A stretch of DNA of 64,000 nt from Paenibacillus_AR mesotrionivorans (GTDB lineage Bacteria; Bacillota; Bacilli; Paenibacillales; NBRC-103111). Where the stretch lies: assembly GCF_046098205.1 (NCBI RefSeq), contig NZ_JBJURJ010000014.1, positions 124,001-188,000 of the forward strand. Direction: 5' to 3'. Under the pieces are notes generated by a model. That model made no database searches. It worked only from the letters and a program-made list of their open reading frames with translations, and had not been told where the DNA came from. Made by a program: the position numbers and the translations under genes. This document shows positions 52,205 to 59,766 of this stretch, one piece after another (the stretch's first letter is position 1; every line of letters begins with the position of its first letter).

Positions 52205-53638
52205 TTAAAGCCGGCGGACCAGTCCGGCCAATATCCCAATCCCCCTGGACAGCTCCTCCAACGAAGCATAAGAGTAGGAAAGCCGCAGACAGGGTTTTTC
52301 CTCCGAACCATAGACCATACCGGGATTCAGCAGAATTCCCTCCCGGAGAGCGGCGTCGAACAATTGCTTCATGGGCAGGCTGCGGTTAAACTCCATCCAG
52401 ATGTAGAAGCCTCCGCCGGGGATGCTCCACCGGGCCAGCCCGCCGAACTCCCGGTCCAGCGCCGCCGCGGCGGCCGCCCTTCGCTTCCGAAGCTGGCCGC
52501 GGAGCTGCTCCAGATGGCGCTCATGCCAGCCGTCCTCCAGCCATTGTAAGGCCGCCCATTGGGACAAGGAGCTGGCTCCGTAATCGATCTGCATCTTGAT
52601 ATCCGCCAGCCGGTCAATAGCCGTGCGGGGACCCACCACCCAGCCGATTCGCAGCCCGGGGCTGACGGACTTGGAGAGACTGCCTACATATAGTACGTCT
52701 CCGTGGTTGTCCAGACTTTTGAGGGAGGGCGGAGGCGGTTCGTCCAGCCACAAGTCTCCATACACATCATCCTCGATAATGGGAAGCCGGAGCTCCCGGC
52801 AGGTTTGGAGAAGCTCCTTCCGCCTGCTTCCGCTCATCACCTTGCCTGTGGGATTATGGAAGGTGGGGTTAGTATACAGCATAGCCGCCTGGTACTGCTT
52901 GCTGTACCGCTCCAATAATCCGGCACGTAGGCCCGCCTCGTCCATAGGGACTCCCTCCAGCCGGATACCCGCAGATTGGAATACCTGCACGGAATGGAGG
53001 TATGACGGGCTCTCCGCCAATACAGTGGAGCCGGGCCGCATCAGGCCTGCAGCAATCAGATGAAGGCCCTGGAGTGCGCCGGAAACCACCAGTACGGAAT
53101 CGGCGGTGGCATGAATGCCCCTCTCCTGCAGGCGTTCCGCAATCCGCCGCCGCAGGGCGGGATTGCCCTTGGGCTCTTCATAGCCCAAGGCGACGGGACG
53201 TTTGGCTCCCTCCTGCAGGAGCCGGGCCATCTCACGGCCGGGAAGCAACTCCGGCGCCAGCTCCCCCGTCCCCAACCGGATGATGCCGGGGTCGGCCTCC
53301 ATCCGGTTAATGGTCTGGATCACCGGCAAATTGGGCTGATGGCGCCCGCTCTCCGCCACCTGGCCCCAATCCGTTGGCGGGGCGGCCAGAAGGCTCCATG
53401 ATTCGTTGACCACCCGGGTGCCCCCGCCCGTTTGTCCCTCAACCAGCCCCAGTGCTGCCAGCTCGGCCATGGCCTGTGCCACCGTGCTGCGGTTCACCTG
53501 CCACAGCCGTGCCAGAATGCGCTGGGAGGGCAGACGAGCCCCCACCGTCCACTCTCCGCGCAGTATACCCTCCTTGAAATAGCGGACAATTTGCTCCTGC
53601 AAGGACAGCTCCCCATACCGGTCCGGCTTCCAGTCCAT
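52205..53638 (-). CDS. MocR-type regulator (GntR DNA-binding domain fused to a class I aminotransferase fold)
   Basis: The 477 residues have a winged helix at about 8-75 (LPSQRILARLWQVNRSTVAQAM) and a PLP-binding aminotransferase-like domain with YVGSLSKSVSPGLRIGWV, where the Lys in SLSKS should bind PLP. MocR proteins use PLP-linked sensing to control vitamin B6, GABA or amino-acid genes. It is divergent from a LysE-type exporter, its likely target. The ATG at 53638 follows GGGGGGAG. Confidence 0.93.
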   Translation of the reverse strand: MDWKPDRYGELSLQEQIVRYFKEGILRGEWTVGARLPSQRILARLWQVNRSTVAQAMAELAALGLVEGQTGGGTRVVNESWSLLAAPPTDWGQVAESGRHQPNLPVIQTINRMEADPGIIRLGTGELAPELLPGREMARLLQEGAKRPVALGYEEPKGNPALRRRIAERLQERGIHATADSVLVVSGALQGLHLIAAGLMRPGSTVLAESPSYLHSVQVFQSAGIRLEGVPMDEAGLRAGLLERYSKQYQAAMLYTNPTFHNPTGKVMSGSRRKELLQTCRELRLPIIEDDVYGDLWLDEPPPPSLKSLDNHGDVLYVGSLSKSVSPGLRIGWVVGPRTAIDRLADIKMQIDYGASSLSQWAALQWLEDGWHERHLEQLRGQLRKRRAAAAAALDREFGGLARWSIPGGGFYIWMEFNRSLPMKQLFDAALREGILLNPGMVYGSEEKPCLRLSYSYASLEELSRGIGILAGLVRRL

Positions 53639-53661
53639 TGTGCTCCCCCCTGTTTATATGT

Positions 53662-53690
53662 ATTATCTCCCAATTTGGCTGGTTCTCCAA
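53662..53690 (-). promoter_or_regulatory. Promoter of the mocR-type gene, with candidate operator
   Basis: On the minus strand TTGGAG (53685-53690) and GATAAT (53662-53667) are 17 bp apart. The direct repeat ATTTGGC(T/C)GG at about 53673 and 53697 overlaps this promoter and lies next to the divergent one, so one regulator could control both. Confidence 0.6.
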
Positions 53691-53705
53691 CCATCCATTT
53701 GGCCG

Positions 53706-53734
53706 GAGACAAAAAAACAACCCTGCTATACAAT
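53706..53734 (+). promoter_or_regulatory. Promoter of the lysE-type gene
   Basis: GAGACA (53706-53711) and TACAAT (53729-53734) are 17 bp apart. The leader to the TTG start is about 40 nt. Confidence 0.5.
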
Positions 53735-53780
53735 CTGTTTCATAGAAAATGTTCTACCAAACAGAAAGGATGTGCTCCGG

Positions 53781-54413
53781 TTGTCGGTTCAATTGGCTTC
53801 TTCAGCTATTCACGGCTTTATTCTGGCCCTGGGCCTGATTCTGCCTCTGGGGGTGCAGAATGTGTTTATTTTTCAACAGGGGGCCCTTCAGCAATCCTTC
53901 CGCAAGGCTCTGCCGGCGGTGCTTACCGCGGCGGTTTGTGATACGCTTCTCATCGGATTGGCGGTAGCGGGTATGTCTCTGGCCGTACTCAATAACAGCT
54001 GGCTGGAGACACTATTAATGGCCGCAGGCTCCATTTTCCTGCTGTACATGGGGGCTTCCTTGTGGCGCAAGCAGCCCGGCTCCGCTTCCGGCGAAGCGGC
54101 TGTTTATTCCGGCCGCAGGCAGATCGCCTTCGCTGCCTCTGTCTCCCTGCTCAATCCTCATGCCATCTTGGATACCATCGGGGTAATCGGCGGCGCCTCT
54201 CTTCAATATGCGGGAGCCGACCGTCTGGTGTTCGCTTTATCATGCATTGTGGTGTCCTGGCTGTGGTTTGCAGCGCTGGCTCTGGCGGGCCGTCTGGCAG
54301 GCCGGTGGGATCCATCCGGCAGGCTGACTCTGTTGTTGAATAAAGTCTCCGCGGTAATTGTTGCCGGCATCGGCTTGGGTCTGCTGTACACGGCGGTAAC
54401 CCGCATGCTGTAA
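53781..54413 (+). CDS. LysE/ArgO-family amino-acid exporter
   Basis: A six-segment membrane protein of about 210 residues. The family start is clear (GFILALGLILPLGVQNVFIFQQGAL), followed by VCDTLLIGLAVAG and the conserved LLNPHAILDTIG. Such proteins export basic or other amino acids. The likely start is TTG 53781 with GAAAGGA about 10 nt upstream. Longer in-frame starts lie upstream of the promoter. Divergence from the MocR gene suggests export in response to a PLP-linked or amino-acid signal. Confidence 0.9.
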   Translation: MSVQLASSAIHGFILALGLILPLGVQNVFIFQQGALQQSFRKALPAVLTAAVCDTLLIGLAVAGMSLAVLNNSWLETLLMAAGSIFLLYMGASLWRKQPGSASGEAAVYSGRRQIAFAASVSLLNPHAILDTIGVIGGASLQYAGADRLVFALSCIVVSWLWFAALALAGRLAGRWDPSGRLTLLLNKVSAVIVAGIGLGLLYTAVTRML

Positions 54414-54439
54414 CGTGGGTTTTCCCATTTAAAAGCTCT

Positions 54440-55150
54440 CTATTTAAAAGTCCGCTTATTGGCCTCTTTTTTGGAGGTGGAGAGTGCCGTAATCTGTTCC
54501 CGCAGAATAAACGCCCGCAGGGTGTTTATCTTCACATCCTCCATCTCCACGTATTGGGCACCATAATAGGTGCTGCCGATTCCCTTTTCCATCCGGACCA
54601 CCTTGGCGGTGCAGGCAATGAGGCTGCCCAGCTCCAATTCCAGCTTCAGCTCCGTGTGCTCCTCCAGCCGGAAAGGATCCGGCAGCGTAAACCCGATACC
54701 GCTCAGGCTGATATTTTTGATATCAATGGCCATCAATTGGTCCGCTTCCTCAAAGATACCGATAGCCCCCTTGCGTTTCCAGGCGGCCAGCTTCCCGCTT
54801 TTGCTGATCTCCACCCGTGGGAACATCCGCTTTTCATTAAACTTCCGCTGATTCTCCGGGGGATTGATCATCATGAGCGATCCCGTATCCTTGCCCACAA
54901 TCGTAGAAGGAATCAGATACATGCCGGCCGGCGTGTACACGGTTAGCCTCACATTCTCCCCTAGGACAAAACGGTTGGAGTCGCTGATTTCAATCTCCAG
55001 CAAATCCCCCTCCACATGAGTCATAATCCCCGTGGAGACAAAGCCGCTTTTTTCCACAACGGTTCTGCAATGGACCAGGATAGTGGAGGAAGGAACCTCC
55101 TTCACCTCAGTAAAACCGACTTGCTTCTTCTTCGCTTCGACCCGGCTCAT
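54440..55150 (-). CDS. PilZ-domain c-di-GMP receptor (YcgR/YpfA type)
   Basis: A two-domain protein of about 236 residues. The N-terminal YcgR-like barrel covers about 15-105. The PilZ domain has the two c-di-GMP motifs: R-x3-R in KRMFPRVEI (R108, R112) and N-x-S-x2-G in NISLSGIGF (about 146-151). Related proteins slow flagella when c-di-GMP is high. The ATG at 55150 follows GGTGA. A c-di-GMP riboswitch lies directly upstream, so both the gene and its product respond to the same ligand. Confidence 0.92.
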   Translation of the reverse strand: MSRVEAKKKQVGFTEVKEVPSSTILVHCRTVVEKSGFVSTGIMTHVEGDLLEIEISDSNRFVLGENVRLTVYTPAGMYLIPSTIVGKDTGSLMMINPPENQRKFNEKRMFPRVEISKSGKLAAWKRKGAIGIFEEADQLMAIDIKNISLSGIGFTLPDPFRLEEHTELKLELELGSLIACTAKVVRMEKGIGSTYYGAQYVEMEDVKINTLRAFILREQITALSTSKKEANKRTFK

Positions 55151-55213
55151 TAACGTCACCAGCCTTTCTATGAATTGTAGGGCGTCCCTTGCTGGGAGAT
55201 GCGATAAAATGAC

Positions 55214-55366
55214 AAAAAGCCGCCTCCGTCGGAAGCAGCTCTATCGATACAGCTTGCTTACGCCCCGGTGATATTCGGTAACCAGGCGATCCTAGCATTC
55301 CACCGGAGTGAACATACCGTAGACCCTAGGCTTTGCGTCCTATCCTTTCGGAATAGTTTGCCTTTT
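55214..55366 (-). ncRNA. Cyclic di-GMP-I (GEMM-I) riboswitch with terminator
   Basis: On the minus strand the aptamer begins with GGCAAACTATTCC, a GAAA tetraloop, GGACGCAAAGCC and GGGTCTAC, and ends with the receptor-side GATCGCCTGGTTACCG (about 55264-55366). These are the hallmark parts of class I. The expression platform has a 9-bp terminator GCTGCTTCC/GGAGGCGGC (55219-55239) followed by TTTTT. An alternative AAGC-AGCT/AGCT-GCTT hairpin would block it. The controlled gene is the PilZ gene 64 bp downstream. Whether ligand turns it on or off is not decided. Confidence 0.93.
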
Positions 55367-55433
55367 GTCGTATTACGTTGGGCAATTGGGAATCCTTCTA
55401 GCACTTTGGACCCTTGTTTTCTTCTATGAAAAT

Positions 55434-55462
55434 AGTATACGGGTTTTCAAGAATGTTTTCAA
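55434..55462 (-). promoter_or_regulatory. Sigma-A promoter of the riboswitch-pilZ transcript
   Basis: On the minus strand TTGAAA (55457-55462) and TATACT (55434-55439) are 17 bp apart. Transcription would start near 55427, giving a leader of about 277 nt. Confidence 0.75.
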
Positions 55463-55483
55463 TCCATCACAAAGTCATTTTTT

Positions 55484-55597
55484 TGTGAATAAAAAAGGGG
55501 TGATTGTGATTTCATCTGGGGACGATTAGAATAAGATGTGGAAAAATGAGGCGGTTATTCACATCTATCCACAAAGTTATCCACAGGCTGTGCACAA
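55484..55597. promoter_or_regulatory. Cluster of DnaA-box matches upstream of tadA
   Basis: Nonamers matching or nearly matching TTWTNCACA lie at 55484-55492 (-), 55537-55545 (-), 55555-55563 (+), 55565-55573 (+, first base C), 55577-55585 (+, perfect TTATCCACA) and 55589-55597 (-, third base G). The last four start 10, 12 and 12 bp apart. The cluster lies between the divergent pilZ and tadA transcripts. Confidence 0.75.
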
Positions 55598-55644
55598 GAT
55601 CGAAAACATGTTCGGTTTCTTATCCATAACGGAGGTGGATTTTC

Positions 55645-56109
55645 ATGGATCATGAATACTGGATGCGCCGGGCAATGGAAGAAGCGTACAAGGCGGAAAG
55701 CCTGGGAGAAGTGCCTATCGGGGCTATTATTGTGCGGCAGGGGGAAATTGTAGGCAGCGGGTATAATCTGCGGGAAACCACTCTGGACCCCACTGCCCAT
55801 GCGGAAATGATCGCGATCCGGGAGGCAAGCACCCGTCTGCAGTCTTGGCGGCTGTTGGATTGTACTCTGTACGTTACGCTGGAGCCCTGTCCCATGTGTG
55901 CCGGGGCCATTGTGCAATCCCGTGTTCCCACCGTCGTATACGGAGCACCCGATCCCAAGGCCGGCTGTGCCGGCACCCTGATGAACCTGCTGCAGGAGGA
56001 CCGGTTCAATCACCGGGTGGAGCTGGTAGGCGAGGTGCTGCGTGAGGAATGCGGCGGTATGCTTACCGCTTTTTTCCGCAGGCTGCGCGGCAAGAACAAA
56101 CCCGGATAA
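55645..56109 (+). CDS. tadA: tRNA adenosine(34) deaminase TadA
   Basis: TadA makes inosine at the wobble position of tRNA-Arg(ACG). The 154 residues have the zinc and proton-shuttle motif H52-A-E54 and the P81-C-P-M-C85 motif. The ATG at 55645 has GGAGG with a 7-8-nt spacer. In Bacillus the gene is followed by the SRP RNA gene and dnaX. Here it ends in its own terminator and faces an unrelated operon. Confidence 0.97.
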   Translation: MDHEYWMRRAMEEAYKAESLGEVPIGAIIVRQGEIVGSGYNLRETTLDPTAHAEMIAIREASTRLQSWRLLDCTLYVTLEPCPMCAGAIVQSRVPTVVYGAPDPKAGCAGTLMNLLQEDRFNHRVELVGEVLREECGGMLTAFFRRLRGKNKPG

Positions 56110-56111
56110 GC

Positions 56112-56156
56112 AAAAACCGCTCTGTACGGCTTTTAGGCCCGGTGAGCGGTTTTTTG
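56112..56156 (+). terminator. Terminator downstream of tadA
   Basis: The stem AAAAACCGCTC/GAGCGGTTTTT has a 21-nt loop and continues into TTTTTTG. It starts 3 bp after the tadA stop. Confidence 0.88.
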
Positions 56157-56192
56157 TGTGTAAATGATTTGTTTGTGTAAATGGGATCGGGA

Positions 56193-56891
56193 TTAAAGAT
56201 CCTCCCGTTTTTCGAAATAACGGATGGACAATCGGAGGGAGACTAAGAACATCAACACTGCCAGGCAAAATAACCCGATAATCCACACATATGGGCTGAT
56301 TTTCTCCAATGCATCCCAGATGCGTTGCAGCCAGGCAGGTGGCCCAGCGGAAAAATCGAACCGGGAACGGACAGCCGACAGGATTGCGCCGGAGCTCCCC
56401 CCTAAGAGAATAAGGCCCATAAAGAAAAAGCGATTATAAACCTGTGCCTTAGCAACACCCATTTTGTACACCATTGGAATTAAAATTGAAACTAGCAAGC
56501 TATAGCAACAAGTAACAACTGCGGCGATCAGCAAGTTGACAACCCGATCTTCGTGCGTCTCGAAGGACAATGCCCCTCCCACTATCCCTATTAAGCTAAG
56601 TACAGCGGTGGACCCAAGAGCGAGCAGCACCACACTGGCATATTTAGCTTTGACTAATGTAGCTCGCGGCACAGGCAGGCAAATCAGCAGCCGGGTGGCG
56701 TGGTTTTTTTCATCCTCGTGCATGGACCGGTTAATGAAGCTGTACACAATCACAAAAACCGGCATCATAACACTGATCATATTATGCTGGTCCATGGCCG
56801 TCATATAGAAGAAAAAGAGCAGGCCCATAGCAAAAAACATATACGCCGACCGTCGCTGTATGGCAAAATCCTTCAAAATCAACTGCTTCAT
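56193..56891 (-). CDS. ABC-2-type transporter permease
   Basis: A 232-residue protein with six membrane segments and an N-terminal amphipathic start (MKQLILKDFAIQRRS) like ABC2_membrane_5 proteins. It follows the ATP-binding subunit by 31 bp. The ATG at 56891 has GGGAGGG upstream. The substrate is unknown; such pairs with a YtrA-type regulator often relate to envelope stress or antimicrobial response. Confidence 0.87.
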   Translation of the reverse strand: MKQLILKDFAIQRRSAYMFFAMGLLFFFYMTAMDQHNMISVMMPVFVIVYSFINRSMHEDEKNHATRLLICLPVPRATLVKAKYASVVLLALGSTAVLSLIGIVGGALSFETHEDRVVNLLIAAVVTCCYSLLVSILIPMVYKMGVAKAQVYNRFFFMGLILLGGSSGAILSAVRSRFDFSAGPPAWLQRIWDALEKISPYVWIIGLFCLAVLMFLVSLRLSIRYFEKREDL

Positions 56892-56922
56892 GACAGTCTC
56901 CCTCCCAGGAATTCAAAACTTG

Positions 56923-57822
56923 TTATCCGTGCTGCTCCATAAACTCCTCTTCCTCACCCGCCATACGCACCAGCATTTCATCCAGGGTCAGCTTCTCCAC
57001 CTTATAGTCCGCTGCCGGGAAGCTTCTTTTCCACTCGCGTTCGAATTCGCGGATATCGCGGGTCATGCCGCTGAAGCCGAATTCCCCGCGTTTCATTCCC
57101 GCCAATAGACGCTCCAGCCGCGGACCCAGGTACCGGTTGTCCGCCTTCACCAATTTCCATTGATCCAGCACCGTAAGCTTGTCACCGCTGGCAGCAATCC
57201 TCCCGTTATGGATAACCGTGATGTAATCCGCCACCTTCTCAATATCCGACGTGATGTGGGAGGAGAAGAAGATGGAGGCCCGCTCGTCCTGGATGATCTC
57301 CCGGAACACGTCCAGCAGCTCGCTGCGGATCACCGGGTCCAAACCGGAGGTAGGTTCGTCGAGAATCAGCAGCTCCGGATGATGGGCCATGGCCAATGCG
57401 AGGGACAGCTTCACCTTCATCCCCCGGGACAGCTCCTTAATCTTCTTCTTAGGGTCCACCTGGAACCGTTTCAGCAGTTTGCGGAATAGGGCCTCTTCCC
57501 ACTTGCGGTAAAAGCCCCCGACAAAATTTCCCGTCCACTCCACTGTCATTTCTTCATAAAAAGCGGGCTCCTCGCTTACATAGCCGATACGCTCCTTCAT
57601 CTCTAAGGGCATCTTGCTTCCGGCTTGGCCGAACCATTCCATTTCTCCGGAATCAGTCCGGATGATATCCGTCATACATTTGATGGTTGTGCTTTTGCCC
57701 GCTCCGTTCCTTCCCACAAACCCCATAATATAACCGCGGGGAATATCCAACGATACCCGGTCCAGGGTGAAGGCGGGATACTGCTTGGTGACATCCTTCA
57801 TTCTCAGAATCATCTCTTCCAT
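56923..57822 (-). CDS. ABC transporter ATP-binding protein
   Basis: About 299 residues. The Walker A is GRNGAGKST, the signature is LSRGMKVKLSLALAMA, the Walker B is LLILDEPTSGLDP and the switch His is in ASIFFSSHITSDI. The start at 57822 has AAGGAGG 10 nt upstream; the ATG at 57831 is too close to it. It forms an operon with the GntR gene upstream and the permease downstream. Confidence 0.93.
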   Translation of the reverse strand: MEEMILRMKDVTKQYPAFTLDRVSLDIPRGYIMGFVGRNGAGKSTTIKCMTDIIRTDSGEMEWFGQAGSKMPLEMKERIGYVSEEPAFYEEMTVEWTGNFVGGFYRKWEEALFRKLLKRFQVDPKKKIKELSRGMKVKLSLALAMAHHPELLILDEPTSGLDPVIRSELLDVFREIIQDERASIFFSSHITSDIEKVADYITVIHNGRIAASGDKLTVLDQWKLVKADNRYLGPRLERLLAGMKRGEFGFSGMTRDIREFEREWKRSFPAADYKVEKLTLDEMLVRMAGEEEEFMEQHG

Positions 57823-57879
57823 CTGCACCATTCCTCCTTATTCCAAACACAACCTTGATTATCCGCAAGGCAGCTCAGA

Positions 57880-58254
57880 TTAATCCATTTCCATCAACAG
57901 CCGGAAAATCCGGAGAATTTCCTCTTCATCCATCCCCAATTCTCGGCAGCCGGCAATTCCCTTCTCGAAGGACTGCTGGACCGTCTTCAGCTTCGTCTCC
58001 CGGACAAACTCCGCTCCCGCTTCTGCTACATAGGAGCCCACGCCCTGCTTGGTGGCAATATATCCGTCCGCCTCCAAATCCTCATAAGCCTTCTTCACCG
58101 TAATCACGCTGATCTCCAGTTCACGGGCCAATGCGCGAATGGAAGGCAGCATCATCCCCGAGGGCAGCACACCCTCCAAAATCTGCTCCACCACCTGCTT
58201 CTTGATTTGCTCGTACAAGGGAGCCGGATCACTATTGGATAAAACAATGTACAA
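57880..58254 (-). CDS. GntR-family regulator, YtrA subfamily
   Basis: About 124 residues. The winged helix lies at about 10-75 (PLYEQIKKQVVEQILEGVL, then LARELEISVITVKKAYEDLEADGYI) and a short two-helix C-terminus follows, as in YtrA. TTG 58254 is preferred as start (5 nt after GAGGTGG); the longer form begins at 58278. It probably represses its own ABC operon through the palindrome in its promoter. Confidence 0.9.
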   Translation of the reverse strand: MYIVLSNSDPAPLYEQIKKQVVEQILEGVLPSGMMLPSIRALARELEISVITVKKAYEDLEADGYIATKQGVGSYVAEAGAEFVRETKLKTVQQSFEKGIAGCRELGMDEEEILRIFRLLMEMD

Positions 58255-58279
58255 CGAAGCCACCTCGTATCCGTGCATA

Positions 58280-58330
58280 CTGTGTATGTTATTATATGTA
58301 CAGTATATGCGTGTTTATACACAGTGTCAA
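58280..58330 (-). promoter_or_regulatory. Promoter and operator of the ytrA-type operon
   Basis: On the minus strand TTGACA (58325-58330) and TATACT (58302-58307) are 17 bp apart. The inverted repeat ATACACAG/CTGTGTAT (58317-58324 and 58280-58287) places one arm in the spacer and the other just after the -10, which fits autorepression. Confidence 0.8.
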
Positions 58331-58410
58331 TGCTTATTCCTGCCAAACCACTATCCTCTGTCCCGCCGCAAAAAATGGCCCAACCCTTTCCTATTGTTTA
58401 CGCTTTATGT

Positions 58411-58416
58411 TATAAT
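58411..58416 (+). promoter_or_regulatory. -10 element of the tRNA-Arg promoter
   Basis: TATAAT lies 11 bp upstream of the mature tRNA 5' end. The -35 region (TTTCCT at 18 bp) is weak. Confidence 0.55.
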
Positions 58417-58427
58417 GGTCTTCACGC

Positions 58428-58501
58428 GTTCCCGTAGCTCAGCAGGATAGAGCGACAGTTTCCTAAACTGCAGGTCGGAGGTTCGAATCCTCTCGGGGAC
58501 G
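58428..58501 (+). tRNA. tRNA-Arg (anticodon CCU)
   Basis: A 74-nt cloverleaf. The acceptor stem is GTTCCCG/CGGGGAC with G discriminator, the D-arm is GCTC...GAGC, the anticodon loop is TTCCTAA and the T-arm is GGAGG-TTCGAAT-CCTCT. CCA is not encoded. A27-C43 is mismatched. Its last 42 bases plus one are repeated at 59767-59809, so this gene is an integration site. Confidence 0.93.
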
Positions 58502-58502
58502 T
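58460..58502. repeat. Left attachment-like repeat (tRNA-Arg 3' part)
   Basis: A 43-bp sequence from the anticodon loop to one base past the tRNA is identical to 59767-59809. This is the usual form of a tyrosine-recombinase att core in a tRNA gene. Confidence 0.9.
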
Positions 58503-58515
58503 ATCTGAACAAGCT

Positions 58516-58545
58516 AAAAACCCTTACGGCGTAAGGGTTTTTTCT
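58516..58545 (+). terminator. Terminator after tRNA-Arg, inside the inserted segment
   Basis: The stem AAACCCTTAC/GTAAGGGTTT with loop GGC is followed by TTTCTTTTTT. Confidence 0.93.
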
Positions 58546-58707
58546 TTTTTCTCATAAGTGCTAATAAAGTACAGAATCGTCTATTGGGAACGGGTTGGGA
58601 ACAAAATGTTTATTGCTGCTGATATATGTTGTATATTATTCCATGTAGAATACTGGAATTGTTAATCTATTAATGGAAGATACATTATATGGGGGAGCGG
58701 TTGAGAA

Positions 58708-59682
58708 ATGAGAAAGAAATTACAAGTTTTTGTTTCTTCAACATATGAAGACTTAAAGTCAGAACGACAAGCCGCGGTTCAAGCTATTTTAAATGCAGGG
58801 CATATACCGGCTGGTATGGAGTTATTTACAGCAGGAGATCAAAGCCAGAAAGACACAATCAAAAAATGGATAGATGAATCAGATGTTTATCTTTTAATTT
58901 TGGGTGGAAGATATGGGACAATCGACGAAAGTTCCGGTGTAAGTTATACACATTGGGAATATGAATACGCCGGACAGATAGGTAAACCCAGATTTGCTAT
59001 TGTTATTTCTGATGAAGCTCTTGAAGAGAAAGTAAAAAGGCACGGAATGTCTGTCATGGAGACGAAAAACGAGGCAAAGTACAGAGAGTTTCGTAAAGAT
59101 GTCCTAAGCAAAATGTGTAAATTATATAATGATGAAAAAGATATCGCTTTAGCAATATATCCAAAGATGGGTGAATATTCCAGTCAAACTGATTTATACG
59201 GTTGGGTGCATGGAAGTGATATCCCTGATGTGAAGGAGATTTTAAACGCCAACTCTCGTCTTCAAAAAGAAATCGAAAATCTAAAAAAACAGCTAGACAA
59301 ACAAACTAAAAAATCAGAGGCTACACTTTTTCAAGGAGTACCATTTGAAGAACTTATAAAATTATTAGGATCAACTAAAGTAACAATTCCTAGAGATTTT
59401 TTTGGTTCTAAAGAAGAAGAGATTCGAACTTTGCTTGATACCTTCTTAAAGACTAAAACTTATTATGCAACTGGGGTTACGAATAATAACCCAATGAGTA
59501 ATGATGCTAAATATCTTTATTTTAAGTTAGCTCCCTTACTTATGACATATGGTTTATTGGAAAAGGTAAAGGTGGCCGGAGTCAGATTCGAAAAAATTCA
59601 GACCTCTAAAGTTGGATTTGAATTTCTTAAAATGATTGAATTACAAAGATTAAAGATAAAAGATGAGACTGAAATTGTATAA
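58708..59682 (+). CDS. DUF4062-domain protein (possible defence effector)
   Basis: A 324-residue protein. The DUF4062 domain fills about 1-100: VFVSSTYEDLKSERQAAVQAI, PAGMELF, a DESDVYLLILGGRYG strand and the YTHWEYEYA helix. A coiled coil lies at about 175-200 (RLQKEIENLKKQLDKQTKK). The last 120 residues match no family recognised here. DUF4062 occurs N-terminal to STAND-type NTPases in bacteria and eukaryotes, but no NTPase is fused here. Codon use is strongly AT-biased, a sign of transfer. The ATG at 58708 has GGGGGAG about 10 nt upstream. A defence role is inference. Confidence 0.85.
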   Translation: MRKKLQVFVSSTYEDLKSERQAAVQAILNAGHIPAGMELFTAGDQSQKDTIKKWIDESDVYLLILGGRYGTIDESSGVSYTHWEYEYAGQIGKPRFAIVISDEALEEKVKRHGMSVMETKNEAKYREFRKDVLSKMCKLYNDEKDIALAIYPKMGEYSSQTDLYGWVHGSDIPDVKEILNANSRLQKEIENLKKQLDKQTKKSEATLFQGVPFEELIKLLGSTKVTIPRDFFGSKEEEIRTLLDTFLKTKTYYATGVTNNNPMSNDAKYLYFKLAPLLMTYGLLEKVKVAGVRFEKIQTSKVGFEFLKMIELQRLKIKDETEIV

Positions 59683-59766
59683 GGATTTTAATAAAACTTC
59701 CTTTTAGGTAAAAATAAGGTGACATTTGATGAAGAGTGGATATACTTGAAAGAGTCAGTCAACTTC

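Larger units (their letters stand above)
58503..59766. mobile_element. 1.3-kb mini-island inserted in tRNA-Arg
   Basis: DNA between two 43-bp direct repeats of the tRNA 3' end. It is much more AT-rich than its surroundings and carries its own terminator and a single gene (DUF4062). No integrase, excisionase or replication gene is present. It may be a reduced remnant, or a unit moved by an integrase supplied in trans. Confidence 0.75.

Noticed and set aside
55484..55597. Chromosomal origin, because of clustered DnaA boxes
   Set aside because: No dnaA, dnaN or rpmH nearby and no clear AT-rich unwinding region beside the boxes; a secondary DnaA-box cluster fits better.
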